DNA of 60,989 nucleotides from Deltaproteobacteria bacterium (lineage in GTDB: Bacteria > Desulfobacterota > Desulfarculia > Adiutricales > Adiutricaceae). The stretch is from assembly GCA_031276635.1 (NCBI GenBank), contig JAISMU010000186.1, forward strand, positions 1 to 60,989, in the 5' to 3' direction. Below the pieces are notes generated by a model. It saw only the letters and a program-made list of their open reading frames with translations, did no database searches and was not told where the DNA came from. Made by a program: the position numbers and the translations under genes. Positions within the stretch are counted from its first letter, which is position 1; every line of letters begins with the position of its first letter. This document shows positions 36,536 to 46,086 of this stretch, one piece after another.

Positions 36536-37683
36536 CCAACCCGGTGGACAAAATCCTGGAGATCTATCAGCGCCTGGATAAATCCGGCCTGCTGGGCTGG
36601 CCTCTCCTGGCGGCGGCTCTCTCCTATTACTCGGCCCTGGCCGTGGTCCCGATTCTGGCCATCTGTTTCGCCCTGGCCAAGAGTTTAGGCCTGGAAAACG
36701 CCCTGAAGCTGGCGTTGTCGGAAAATTTCAGCGGCCAGGAGACCCTGCTTTCCTTGCTGACCGATTTCGCCCAGAACCTCATCACCAACTTTTCCGGCTC
36801 CGTGCTGGTCTTCACCGCCCTGGGCTTTATCTTCTGGTCTGTGCACGGCCTTTTGTGGCAACTGGAAGTTTTCTTCAGCCGGGTTTACGGCTATCTCTCC
36901 CAGCGAGGGGCCTTGCACCGGGCCACGGATTACCTGACCATCATGCTGGTCATTCCCATTTTTCTGGTGGCCGCCGGCAGCATCAACATCCTTCTGGCCA
37001 GCCTTGATGGCTTTAAAATCCACTCCTGGCTGCGGTTGCAATTGCAAGCTGTCAACACCGAGCTCATGACCATCTCCCCAATCCTCATCTGGTGGCTGGT
37101 CCTCAGCTGGACTTACGCCTATTTCAGTCGCGGCATCATCCGTTGGCGGGAAAGGCTCATCGGGGGCCTGGTCACCGGGGTGGTCTTTCAGGTCTTTCAA
37201 AAGACCTATTTGAAAATCATCATCAGCCTGACGAGTTACAACGCCATCTACGGCAGTTTCGCCATGGTCCCCCTGTTTCTGGTCTGGCTCTACATCGGTT
37301 GGCTCATCGTTATCGGCGGAGGGGAGCTGACCCGGCGCCTGGCCGATTACTTCACCAGTGGCCTCAAGCCCTTCAGCATTCTGACCCCGCTCTCCCTTCT
37401 GGAGTTGAAAAACCTGTCTCAGGAGATCATGAACCTGATCGTCGCCAACTTTGAAAACGATAAAGTCTACAGCCCCACCTCCATTCTCCACCTGGCCAAA
37501 ACCATGAAAAAGCCCATTCCTCACGTGGGCCGGGCCGTCAACGCCCTCCAGGCCTCTGGCCTTTTATCCCAGGTAGCCACAGCCGAGGCGGTGGATGGAC
37601 CCTCATTTTTGCCAGCTGTTTCCCCGACCCTGCTGACTCCGGACAAGGTCAGCCAGGCCCTGGAGTCGCTGGATAGCTTTTAA
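36532..37683 (+). CDS. YihY/BrkB family membrane protein
   Basis: 383 residues. About six membrane spans in the first 280 residues, with the family's AALSYYSALAVVPILAI, YNAIYGSFAMVPLFLVWLYI and GGELTRRLADY. The C-terminal ~100 residues are a soluble winged-helix-like extension (LAKTMKKPIPHVGRAVNAL), as in longer members. Function not established (formerly called ribonuclease BN by mistake). TTG start embedded in the regulator's stop codon, so translationally coupled to it. Confidence 0.88.
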   Translation: MTNPVDKILEIYQRLDKSGLLGWPLLAAALSYYSALAVVPILAICFALAKSLGLENALKLALSENFSGQETLLSLLTDFAQNLITNFSGSVLVFTALGFIFWSVHGLLWQLEVFFSRVYGYLSQRGALHRATDYLTIMLVIPIFLVAAGSINILLASLDGFKIHSWLRLQLQAVNTELMTISPILIWWLVLSWTYAYFSRGIIRWRERLIGGLVTGVVFQVFQKTYLKIIISLTSYNAIYGSFAMVPLFLVWLYIGWLIVIGGGELTRRLADYFTSGLKPFSILTPLSLLELKNLSQEIMNLIVANFENDKVYSPTSILHLAKTMKKPIPHVGRAVNALQASGLLSQVATAEAVDGPSFLPAVSPTLLTPDKVSQALESLDSF

Positions 37684-37762
37684 CCCGAGCTCGCCGGCTT
37701 GGGCTGGACAGGAGTTTTTTTCGCCAGACTTGGTCTGAGAGCTTTTTCGATAAGGAGACTTA

Positions 37763-38710
37763 ATGCCTTTGCCCCAAAAAATTACCATCCTCGGCGGGGC
37801 CGGGGGAGTGGGCTCAACCATGGCCTTTTACCTGGGTCTCAAGGAAATCGCCTCGGAAATCGCCTTGAGCGATATCCGGCCCAATGTCCTGGAGACCCAC
37901 TTGATTGATTTGCGAGAGTGTCTCAGCCAGGAAAGCTCCACCACGATCACCGCCGGCTCCCAGGAGATCCTGGCTGGCTCGAATCTGGTCATCCTGGCCG
38001 CCGCCCGCCAGGAGAGCCCGGTCAGCTCCCGCAACGACTATCTGGACAACAACCTGGCCCTGGTCATCCAGTCAGCTCAGGCCGTCAAAGACCACTGCCC
38101 CGAGGCCACGGTTATTGTGACCACCGCCCCGACAGATGTCTTTACCCTGGTCTTTCACGATATTCTGGGGGGAGACCGGCGCCGGCTTTTGGGTTTCTGC
38201 AATAACGACTCCATCAGATTTCGCTACGCTTTGGGCCAGGTTCTGGGGGTGGACCCCAAAAGGCTCACCGGCTTAGTGCTGGGCGAGCATGGCCAGGCCC
38301 AGCTCCCCGTCTTCTCCTCTGTCACCCTGGACCAGGAGCCCCTCCTCCTGACCAGCGCCCAGAAGGCGCGGGTTTTAAGTCACCTGAGCCGCTGGTACGC
38401 CCACTGGCAAGCCCAAAATTCCGGGCGGACCACCACCTGGACCTCGGCCACCTCCATGGCCAGGATGATTCTGAGCCTCTACGGCCAATCCGAGGAAACC
38501 CTCATGGGCTCTGTGGTTCTGGATGGGGAGTATGGCCTGGCCGGGGTGGCCCTGGGGCTGGCTCTGATCCCGGACCCAGCTGGCCAGGGAGCCTGGGCCG
38601 GAACGCGGGAAATAAATCTGAGTTTTGAGGATAGAAACGCTTTGGGCCGGTCGGCCCAAAGCGTCCGAGAGCTTTACCTGCGAGCCAGACAGAATTATCA
38701 ACCGGCTTAA
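37763..38710 (+). CDS. Malate/lactate dehydrogenase-like protein, divergent site
   Basis: 315 residues with the NAD-binding ILGGAGGVGSTMAFYL, DSIRFRYALG (Asp and Arg of the active site) and catalytic His in GEHGQAQLP. The substrate loop differs from classical enzymes. The usual RKPGMTR/KPGETR reads ARQESPVSSR, and the conserved N-P-x-D reads APTD, so the Asn is lost. It is clearly an L-2-hydroxyacid dehydrogenase relative, but malate versus lactate cannot be assigned. AAGGAGA lies before the ATG. Confidence 0.8.
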   Translation: MPLPQKITILGGAGGVGSTMAFYLGLKEIASEIALSDIRPNVLETHLIDLRECLSQESSTTITAGSQEILAGSNLVILAAARQESPVSSRNDYLDNNLALVIQSAQAVKDHCPEATVIVTTAPTDVFTLVFHDILGGDRRRLLGFCNNDSIRFRYALGQVLGVDPKRLTGLVLGEHGQAQLPVFSSVTLDQEPLLLTSAQKARVLSHLSRWYAHWQAQNSGRTTTWTSATSMARMILSLYGQSEETLMGSVVLDGEYGLAGVALGLALIPDPAGQGAWAGTREINLSFEDRNALGRSAQSVRELYLRARQNYQPA

Positions 38711-38736
38711 AAGCCCAAAAAGTCGGGCCTCATAAC

Positions 38737-39630
38737 TTAATGGGTCTGGCGAACGGCCAGCACCGGAAATTGGCCCAGCCGGACCACCCGATCGGTGGTG
38801 GAGCCGATGACCAGGTTCTCAATAAAGCCCCGACCGTGGACGCCCATAACAATAAGATCCACGTGCCCGAGGATGGCTCTTTTGTTGAGCTCCTCGTGGG
38901 GATGGCCGGCCAGGACCGCCAGGGAGGCCTGGTCCTGAAGATCCTCGGGCACAAAGGCTTTGAGCTTATTGGTGAGATCATTAACCACCTGGTCGGCCAC
39001 CGAGCTCTCCCGCTGAGGATCGGTGAGCAGAATCTGATCCAGTTGTCCTTGATCAATGACGGTCGCCAGGGTGAGTTTGGCCTTTAAATGTCGGGCCAAC
39101 TCAAAGCCCAGGGATAAAGCCAGCTCGGAATCCTCGGAAAAGTCGCAGGCAATCATGATGGACTCAATTTTCCGCAAGGCCGAGCGCTCCAAGGGGAGAG
39201 CTCCTGGAATGATCAGAAACGGGACCGAGAGGGTAAACATCAGCTTACGGCTGACTGAGCCAAGCAAAAAACGCTCCAAGCCGCTGCGGTAATGGGTGGC
39301 GGCCACCAACAAACCAGCCTTGGTGTCAGTCACAATTTGCTGAATCTCCTTGGCCGGATAGCCCAGGGAAACGCGCAACTCCCAGTCCACCGGCTCCAGG
39401 TGGGCCAGGATGTCGGCCATCTGGGACCGGGTGGCTTCCTCGACCCGGACCCGCAACTCCTGGGGATCGACCATGGTCTCCCCATAAGGGGTCACCGCCG
39501 GCAGATCAATGATGTGGGCGATCACAAGCTTGGTTTGAAAGCTTCTGGCGATATAGGCGGCCAGAAAGATGGCCTTGTTGGAAACCTCGGACAGATCCGT
39601 GGCGCAAACAACAGCGGGCATTTCTAACAT
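38737..39630 (-). CDS. Universal stress protein, two UspA domains
   Basis: 297 residues in two tandem Usp domains (~5-145 and ~155-295). The first ends in GLLVAATHYRSGLERFLLGSVSRKL, and the second contains DLIVMGVHGRGFIENLVIGSTTDRVV with the G-x2-G-x9-G-S/T ATP-binding pattern. Usp proteins respond to starvation and oxidative stress. AAGGAGG lies upstream of the ATG at 39630, a strong start that lies antisense to the 5' extension of the next plus-strand frame. Convergent with the dehydrogenase-like gene. Confidence 0.9.
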   Translation of the reverse strand: MLEMPAVVCATDLSEVSNKAIFLAAYIARSFQTKLVIAHIIDLPAVTPYGETMVDPQELRVRVEEATRSQMADILAHLEPVDWELRVSLGYPAKEIQQIVTDTKAGLLVAATHYRSGLERFLLGSVSRKLMFTLSVPFLIIPGALPLERSALRKIESIMIACDFSEDSELALSLGFELARHLKAKLTLATVIDQGQLDQILLTDPQRESSVADQVVNDLTNKLKAFVPEDLQDQASLAVLAGHPHEELNKRAILGHVDLIVMGVHGRGFIENLVIGSTTDRVVRLGQFPVLAVRQTH

Positions 39631-39823
39631 CGCGGCCTCCTTCGCTCCAAGAGCGTCATCAGATACTAGATTTATTATAATTTATGCCTTAAAAAAGGTC
39701 AATGATATCCAACCGTCCCTGACCAGAGGTCAAGGAGCGCTCACGATCCTTTATCGCCCCTGGTTGTTAAAGGGAATATCCTTTATTATTTTTTCGGCCT
39801 TTATGGCCAGCCAAGAGTTAGTT

Positions 39824-41269
39824 ATGAGCCCTATAGCCAGTTTCGCCACCAGCTCCCTCACCGTTTTCGAGAGCCTCCAGAAAAGCCTGCCGGACCTTGT
39901 CGCCAAGGTCAACAGCTTTGTCTGGGGCCCCTGGATGCTTTTGTTCCTCGTGGGAACCGGGGTCTTTTTGTCCATTCGGCTGCGCTTTCTCCAATTCTCC
40001 AAGCTCTTTTACGCCCTGAAGCTGGCCCTGTGGCCGCGAAAGGACAACAAATCCGCGGGCGACATTAGCCACTTCCACTCGCTCATGACCGCCCTGGCCG
40101 CGACCATTGGCATTGGCAACATTGTCGGCGTGGCCTCAGCGGTGATCATCGGGGGACCCGGGGCGGTCTTCTGGATGTGGGTGACCGCCATCTTCGGCAT
40201 GGCCACCAAGTATGGGGAAGCGGCCCTGGCGGTCAAATACCGGGAAATCGACAAGTCCGGCCACATGGCCGGCGGGCCCATGTATTACATTGAAAAGGGC
40301 CTCAAGCTCAAGTGGCTGGCCATTGTTTTCGCCATATGCGGCGTGATGGCCTCTTTCGGCATCGGCAACATGAGCCAAAGTAATTCCGTGGCCAACAATA
40401 TCCTGGGCGTCACCGGCATCAGCCCCTGGATAACCGGCCTGATCCTGACGGTCCTGACCGCCGTGGTCGTCTTGGGTGGAGTCAAGAGCATCGCGGCCTC
40501 CTCAGGCGTCATTGTCCCCTTCATGGCGGTTTTGTACGTCATTGTCGGGCTTATCATCATCATCCAGAACATCGCCATGCTGCCCGAGGCCCTTTCGGTG
40601 ATTTGCCGTAACGCCTTCACCCACCAGGCCGGGTTCGGGGCCCTGGTGGGCTTGACCATCCGCTATGGGGTGGCTCGCGGGGTCTTCTCCAATGAGGCGG
40701 GATTGGGCTCGGCCCCCATCGCGGCGGCGGCGGCCAAAACCGATCACCCCTGTCGCCAGGCCCTGGTCTCCATGACCGGAACTTTCCTGGACACCATTGT
40801 CATCTGCTCTATCAACGGCGTGGTTCTGGTCATGGCCGGGCTTTATGACAAGGGCGTCAAAGCTCCCCTCCTGGCCTCCGAGTCTTTCAATAAGCTTTTG
40901 CCTTACTTCGGGGAATGGGTGGTGACGGTGTCGATCATCTTCTTCGCCTACTCGACCATTCTGGGCTGGTCCTACTACGGGGAGCGCTGTCTTTATTACC
41001 TGACCGAAAGCAAACGGGCCAGCTTCATCTACCGCCTGCTTTTCTCCGCCTTCATCTTCGTCGGGGCCACCATCAAGATAGACCTAGCCTGGGATATCTC
41101 CGACACCTTCAACGGAGCCATGGCTATTCCCAACCTGATTGGCCTGGTGGGCCTATCCGGGGTGATTGTGGCCCTCACCAAGGAATTCAACGAAAAGTTT
41201 CGCCATAAAGACCCCTTCCTGGTCTCCAGCGACCGCGGCGGGGCCGCCCTGCGGGTCGAGGAGCGTTAA
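39824..41269 (+). CDS. Alanine/glycine:cation symporter (AGCS)
   Basis: About 481 residues and ~10 membrane spans. Family landmarks include FVWGPWMLLFLVGTGVFLSIR, GIGNIVGVASAV, GGPMYYIEKGL, RGVFSNEAGLGSAPIAAAA and YYGERCLYYL. Sodium- or proton-coupled uptake of alanine or glycine. The ATG at 39824 (AAGAG six nt upstream) gives the usual N-terminus; the frame runs back to 39569 only through antisense usp sequence. Followed by a hairpin shared with the convergent kinase gene. Confidence 0.92.
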   Translation: MSPIASFATSSLTVFESLQKSLPDLVAKVNSFVWGPWMLLFLVGTGVFLSIRLRFLQFSKLFYALKLALWPRKDNKSAGDISHFHSLMTALAATIGIGNIVGVASAVIIGGPGAVFWMWVTAIFGMATKYGEAALAVKYREIDKSGHMAGGPMYYIEKGLKLKWLAIVFAICGVMASFGIGNMSQSNSVANNILGVTGISPWITGLILTVLTAVVVLGGVKSIAASSGVIVPFMAVLYVIVGLIIIIQNIAMLPEALSVICRNAFTHQAGFGALVGLTIRYGVARGVFSNEAGLGSAPIAAAAAKTDHPCRQALVSMTGTFLDTIVICSINGVVLVMAGLYDKGVKAPLLASESFNKLLPYFGEWVVTVSIIFFAYSTILGWSYYGERCLYYLTESKRASFIYRLLFSAFIFVGATIKIDLAWDISDTFNGAMAIPNLIGLVGLSGVIVALTKEFNEKFRHKDPFLVSSDRGGAALRVEER

Positions 41270-41308
41270 CCAGCGCCCGACCTGCCCGCTGACCAACAGC
41301 TCAACTGA

Positions 41309-41335
41309 ACAAGCCCCGGCCAGGCCGGGGCTTGT
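41309..41335. terminator. Bidirectional hairpin between convergent genes
   Basis: Perfect 12-bp stem ACAAGCCCCGGC/GCCGGGGCTTGT with a CAG loop. It sits 40 nt after the symporter stop and 2 nt after the stop of the minus-strand kinase. Short U-tracts on both strands. Confidence 0.7.
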
Positions 41336-41336
41336 C

Positions 41337-42392
41337 TCAGGCCACGAGCCGATGGGAGAATTCCATCTCTCGGGCCTCCAACTCCTCGGCCAAATCTAAA
41401 AGGGCCTGGGCCCGAGCCTGGTTTTGGGCGAAAAGGGAGGGAAATCTGGCCTGGTCCCAGCTGAAATACACCTCCGCCAAAGCGTCGATGAGATAACGCC
41501 GAGTCAGGCTCAAAGCCAAGGCCCGGATTACGGCCGGCAATAAAAGCTCGATCCGCCCCGCCTCCGCCAGGCCAGTCTCCCGGTAGCCCGCGACCGCGGC
41601 CAAGGCCAGCTCCAGCTGAAAGCCCGGGTCAGGTTTGACGACCGCGAAAGAGCGGCACAACTCGCCCAGGTCAATCAGGGGGTCCCCGTAGCCAAGGGTG
41701 TCCCAGTCGACCAAGGCCAAGGCCTGAGCTTGGTCCTGAGCCTGGTGAATGAAATTCTCCCGCTTGGGATCGGAGTGAATGACCAGATCCCGGGCCAGAA
41801 AGACCCGCTGAAAGGCGGGTCGGGTCGGCAGGCGCCGAGCCGCCTGACCGGCCCGCCTGATGGTCTCCAGCAGCTGGATGAGGTTGGGATGCCGCCGGTA
41901 ACGCTCCAAGATCAGCTCAAAGTCCGCCTGGGTCGGCAATCGCTGGTTGGTGAAGTCCCCCTGGGCTGGCAGAGGCTCCAGGTCAACCAAAGGCTGGGGA
42001 ACGTTCAAGGCCTGGTGACACAAGCCTAGCGCCCGCCCGGCCAAAAAGGCCACCGCCGGCTGGCCAGCCCTCGGAGTCTGACCAGGCAGCCAGCGGGTCA
42101 GGCGATAAAAACCCTCCCGCTGGCATAAAAGCTGACCAGTCAAATCCGGCAGGATCTCGGGAAAGGGAACCCGCCCGGCCAGGGCCAGCTGAGCCTTGAG
42201 CCAGTTGTTCCCCAGGGCCGGACAACCCTCAAAAAAATCATTGAGCCGCTGGAGGCAATAGGCCTGGCCCTCGGCCCTAACCTGGAAAGACTCATTGACC
42301 CGCCCCAGGCCCAAAGGAACCAGGGAGTCAACTTTCAGGCCATAGTCTCGCGCGGCCACCTCCCGGGCCATCTCCACGCCCCCAATCACCAA
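41337..42392 (-). CDS. Aminoglycoside/choline kinase-like phosphotransferase
   Basis: 351 residues. APH-fold kinase: the N-lobe has AYCLQRLND, and the catalytic loop is VIHSDPKRENFI with Asp and Asn, followed by the metal-binding VDWDTLGYGDPLIDLGEL. These motifs suit small-molecule kinases such as choline or N-acetylhexosamine kinases; the substrate cannot be fixed from this. The start could be TTG 42392, GTG 42389 or ATG 42371; the last two have a G-rich site at good spacing. Confidence 0.85.
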   Translation of the reverse strand: MVIGGVEMAREVAARDYGLKVDSLVPLGLGRVNESFQVRAEGQAYCLQRLNDFFEGCPALGNNWLKAQLALAGRVPFPEILPDLTGQLLCQREGFYRLTRWLPGQTPRAGQPAVAFLAGRALGLCHQALNVPQPLVDLEPLPAQGDFTNQRLPTQADFELILERYRRHPNLIQLLETIRRAGQAARRLPTRPAFQRVFLARDLVIHSDPKRENFIHQAQDQAQALALVDWDTLGYGDPLIDLGELCRSFAVVKPDPGFQLELALAAVAGYRETGLAEAGRIELLLPAVIRALALSLTRRYLIDALAEVYFSWDQARFPSLFAQNQARAQALLDLAEELEAREMEFSHRLVA

Positions 42393-42732
42393 TTGCCCCC
42401 TAATCTGAAAATTGGCGATAAGCGGCTAAAATCACCGCCTCTCGCCCGACTGACCAAATAATTTGACAATACCAGGATAGCTAATAGGAGTCAAATTTTT
42501 GAGTTAAAAGGGGTAAAAACGCTCAAATTATATCAATTGATTTTTGAAGCGACGGTAGGCGATAAGGTCCGGGCAAATATGGGTTTTTCGCGAGTCTTAT
42601 TAGTAGAACAGAAATATGATAATTATTTAATTATTTAATTTAAATTTACCTATTTTAAAATATATAAAAATAATTATTAGTTTGATTTTCTAACACTACT
42701 AGTTTGCGCTTATAAGGTCGGTTACTAGTTCT

Positions 42733-43140
42733 TTACATGCTATAATTATACCTTTTAAGATAATCTCCAATTGTTCTGATTGCGGTTATTTTGTTAAATT
42801 TAGCTAAAACTAATTCAGCGATGGCTCTTCTATTCCAGACGCTGTAATTTAAGTTGAAATCAGCTGGAAGACGATTTTTAATCAAACTTAGTAGTTCTTT
42901 CATCTCACTTGAGTTTAGAATTCGCCCAGTTCCAATTTTGCGACCACGTTTATGGGGCGCAAAAGTTTCTTCGCCCATGACTGAATAGTCCCGAAACCAT
43001 TTATAAACAGTTGAAAGAGGGACACAAAGATTAATGGAGACCGCGCGGGCGCTAGAGCCGCTCAGTTTTAACCTGATAGCTTCGCGTTTCCATAAATCGA
43101 TTTGTTCAGGGTGTCCCCTGAGATTCTTTTGTTTTTTCAT
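42733..43140 (-). pseudogene. IS630-family transposase, N-terminal fragment
   Basis: 135 codons matching the N-terminal helix-turn-helix and winged-helix of IS630-type transposases: QIDLWKREAIRLKLSG, ARAVSINLCVPLSTVYKWFRDY, KRGRKIGTGRIL, then WNRRAIAELVLAKF and TIGDYLKRYNY. It stops at TAA before the DDE catalytic domain, and the downstream bases are AT-rich with no continuation. A truncated remnant, different from the C-terminal fragment at 14758. The flanks 42393-42732 and 43141-43670 hold no other gene that I can support. Confidence 0.8.
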
Positions 43141-43670
43141 AAAACTAATATACTAAACGAATTCAAAGAACGCAACTATTTTTTTTATAACCAGAAAAAA
43201 TTTAATCTTTATTAAGAACTAATTTCCGTTTTATTTTATATTTTTATTAAATAATTATTTGTTTGCTAAACGCTATAATAATTATATTCTAAAAAAATTA
43301 CACGCCTAAGTCAGGGCTTCCAGATGAAGGAGCGGACCCAAGCGAAATAGCCAACAGAGCCACGGCCAATCAAACAGGCTCCGAGTCGACTGACTTCGCT
43401 TAAGGCCGAGGGTAACGATTTCCGCTCCAACTTCAGTTAACTCCTGGTTGTTCCGTCGCGGATTGATCGACCAAAAATTTGGCTCAACCCGCCTGAGGGT
43501 AAAGCCAATGACCCCTCACCGCCGCGAAAAGAAAGATCTGAACGCGGACTGAAGAGAGCCTCCGCGGCCAGAGACGGCTGGCCCTAATTTAAAGACACAG
43601 GTTTGTCGCGTAGAAGACAACTCAGATTGATGACCCACCACTCAGACTTTTCAAGCCGGCGCCGGCGCGG

Positions 43671-43738
43671 CAATCTATTTAAACTAGCAATCTATTAAAA
43701 CTAGCAATCTATTTAAACTAGTAATCTATTTAAACTAG
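43671..43738. repeat. Four 17-bp tandem repeats
   Basis: Unit CAATCTATTTAAACTAG at 43671-43687, 43688-43704, 43705-43721 and 43722-43738. The second has one change (TTAAA for TTTAA) and the fourth begins with T. No spacers. It lies ~200 nt upstream of the AAA-ATPase-like gene, after a GC-mixed gene-free stretch. Confidence 0.95.
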
Positions 43739-43939
43739 CGAAAAGAATGGTCCCGAACTCTCACGTTCTGACTCGATCCAAGGAGCCACTTTCATCATCC
43801 GTAAAATTGTAAAATCTTGACCAAGGCGCTATAATCATCTTCAGCCATTGTCCAGGTTTATTTCATTTTCGCGCTTTTAACTGGGCGCTCCACCAATAAC
43901 GCCATTATAAGGCTAGAGAAGAGATGAAGGAGTAACTTG

Positions 43940-46012
43940 ATGACCCGGAAAGATTTACCTCTCGGCCAGAAGACTTTCGCGGAAATAATTGACGAGAGTC
44001 TTTTATACGCGGATAAGACCCGATACATTTTTGAGCTGGTAGAGAGCTCGGCGAGGAACTATTTTCTTTCCCGGCCGCGCCATTTCGGCAAAACCCTTTT
44101 GGTGTCCACCTTGGAGGAGCTTTTTACCGGAAACCGCGAGCGGTTTAAAGGGCTGTGGATTGACCAATCCGATTACGCCTTTCCCCGGCGACCTGTCATC
44201 TCTTTGAGCCTTGAGCTGAGAGCGGAAACTCCTCAAATCTTTGAGGCCAACCTGCTCGCTTCTCTCAAAAAAATCGCTCAGAACGCCGGATTAGGCGATA
44301 AGGTCCAGAGCGAGAGCCCCTCTTGGTATTTCTCGGGCCTGGTTACGGCTCTCAGCGAAGAAGCCAATTCAAAAATAGCGGTGCTCATTGACGATGTTGA
44401 CACCCCGATAACCGCCAATCTGACTAACTTGAAGGTAGCCGAGGCCAACGCGAGGAAACTGCGCAATTTACTGGCCACGCTGAAAGATCCAGATGTGTTA
44501 CCTTGTGTCGCTTTTACCTTGATCACCGGCGCGACCAGGTTCCCTTTGCACTTCGGGGACTCGGGGGCCAACCACCTCAATGATATAACCCTGGACACCA
44601 GATACGCCGGCTTGAGCGGCTTTACCCGGGAAGAGTTCGAATTCCTTTTCGCCGATCGGCTGGACGCGACCTTGGCTAGGCTCCAGGAATCAGGCCAAAT
44701 GGACTCCGGCACCACCTTGGAAGATTTGCGAGCGAAAATTTTTGACTGGTATGGCGGCTATAACTGGAAGGGCGAAACCAAGGTCCTCAATCCCTTTTCC
44801 ATTCTCAAATTTTTTCAGAACCAGAAATTTGACAACTATTGGGTCCAAAGCTCTTGGCCCGCCCCTTTGAGTTCCCGGATCAAAGAAAAGCCGCTGGATT
44901 ATCTCGCCCCTTGGCTGAAATCCTGGAGCGTTGTGGATATGGTTTTAACTGAAATTGAGCGGCTTGGGGCGGAGCTGTTCCTCTTTAACAACGGTTTTCT
45001 AACTTTGGATAAAATCAACTGGGGCGTTGATAATTCCGGGAAAAGCCAAGTTCGTTTTGAGAAATCCCACTCTTTAAAGTTCCCCAATTGGGAGGTTGAA
45101 AAATCCTATTTCCGCCATTGTTTCAACCTCATTTTTGGCCCCGACCTGACGGCCAATCTTGACCGCTGGCCAGAGGAGCTGACCCAGGCTTTCTTAAGTC
45201 AGGACACCCAGAAAGTCAGTTCCATCTTTCGCGAGTTCTTGGCCGCCATTCCTATCCAGCTGAGGTCCGCGGCCGAAAATTCTGGCCTCGCCTTAATCAA
45301 GCCGTTTCTTTTGGCTCTGGGCCTCCGGGCCCGAAGCGAGTCGTTGGAGTCGCTGGAGTCGCGGAGAAAGATAACTCTCTGCCTGGAGCCGCCTGGTCAA
45401 GTCGTTGTGGTCCTGGGGCTCAGGTATCAGCCAAAGCCCCCAAAAATCCGCGATGACTCCGAAAATAAGATTTTAGGAAATCTGGCTCTCCTACTATTGC
45501 CAAAGGCGATCTGGTCGGAGAGTTTGGCCGCTTTGGCCTTGAGGAATTTTCCTCCAGATAAGATTAAGAAGATTTTGTCCGAATTAGTTGACCAAGAGTC
45601 ATCTGAGGCCAAAAAGAATGAACTGTTGGCTCGGGCCGCCCTGGATTCGTTTCCCGCTTCAGCGACCAATGAGGCTCTGGCCTCGCTGGCTATAGAAAAA
45701 TTGCCGCGCGATCAACTTAACCAAAAGTTACGGAGTAGACGCGTTAAAATAGATCTCGCTCCCGAGCCAAGGGAATCTGAGGAGGAGATTGATCAGATTT
45801 TAACCCAGGCCGCCCAGGAAGCCTTAAAAGACTTGACCCAAATGGACTATACCAGTTCCTTTGGCTCAGACGCCCGAGAATTTATCCCTCTCGGCTTGGC
45901 CATCTATGATGACGGCCGCCACCTCAAGGCTCTTTTCGGCCCCAAGACTCCTCAGACCAGCGCCCCCCCGCCTCCAGCCTCAGGCCCAGATAAAGATCTT
46001 AGCTCAGGCTGA
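43940..46012 (+). CDS. AAA-ATPase-like / PD-(D/E)XK protein, degenerate nuclease
   Basis: 690 residues. The N-terminal AAA-ATPase-like domain (~5-300) starts with LPLGQKTFAEIIDE and has Walker A RPRHFGKTL (K51) and Walker B VLIDDVD. The C-terminal part (~450-690) follows the PD-(D/E)XK_9 layout, but the catalytic strand reads KITLCLEPP...VVVVLGLRY where family members have R-I-D and F-E-F-K, so the Asp, Glu and Lys are gone. About 115 helical residues (~500-615) are inserted before the final EALKDL..GLAIYDDGR segment. Such genes are frequent in gut bacteria and of unknown role. ATG 43940 with AAGGAG seven nt upstream. Confidence 0.85.
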   Translation: MTRKDLPLGQKTFAEIIDESLLYADKTRYIFELVESSARNYFLSRPRHFGKTLLVSTLEELFTGNRERFKGLWIDQSDYAFPRRPVISLSLELRAETPQIFEANLLASLKKIAQNAGLGDKVQSESPSWYFSGLVTALSEEANSKIAVLIDDVDTPITANLTNLKVAEANARKLRNLLATLKDPDVLPCVAFTLITGATRFPLHFGDSGANHLNDITLDTRYAGLSGFTREEFEFLFADRLDATLARLQESGQMDSGTTLEDLRAKIFDWYGGYNWKGETKVLNPFSILKFFQNQKFDNYWVQSSWPAPLSSRIKEKPLDYLAPWLKSWSVVDMVLTEIERLGAELFLFNNGFLTLDKINWGVDNSGKSQVRFEKSHSLKFPNWEVEKSYFRHCFNLIFGPDLTANLDRWPEELTQAFLSQDTQKVSSIFREFLAAIPIQLRSAAENSGLALIKPFLLALGLRARSESLESLESRRKITLCLEPPGQVVVVLGLRYQPKPPKIRDDSENKILGNLALLLLPKAIWSESLAALALRNFPPDKIKKILSELVDQESSEAKKNELLARAALDSFPASATNEALASLAIEKLPRDQLNQKLRSRRVKIDLAPEPRESEEEIDQILTQAAQEALKDLTQMDYTSSFGSDAREFIPLGLAIYDDGRHLKALFGPKTPQTSAPPPPASGPDKDLSSG

Positions 46013-46086
46013 TACCCGGGAGCGATCCCCACCGGCGGCCCAGCGAGGGACTCTGGTAGCTCTGAGCGAAATTTTTTGGGCCAGGA

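Noticed and set aside
39569-39823. 85-codon 5' extension of the AGCS symporter frame
   Set aside because: It runs antisense through the start of the usp gene, which has a strong AAGGAGG site; family homology begins after 39824.
43671-43738. CRISPR array
   Set aside because: Repeats are directly adjacent with no spacers and no cas gene is in the window.
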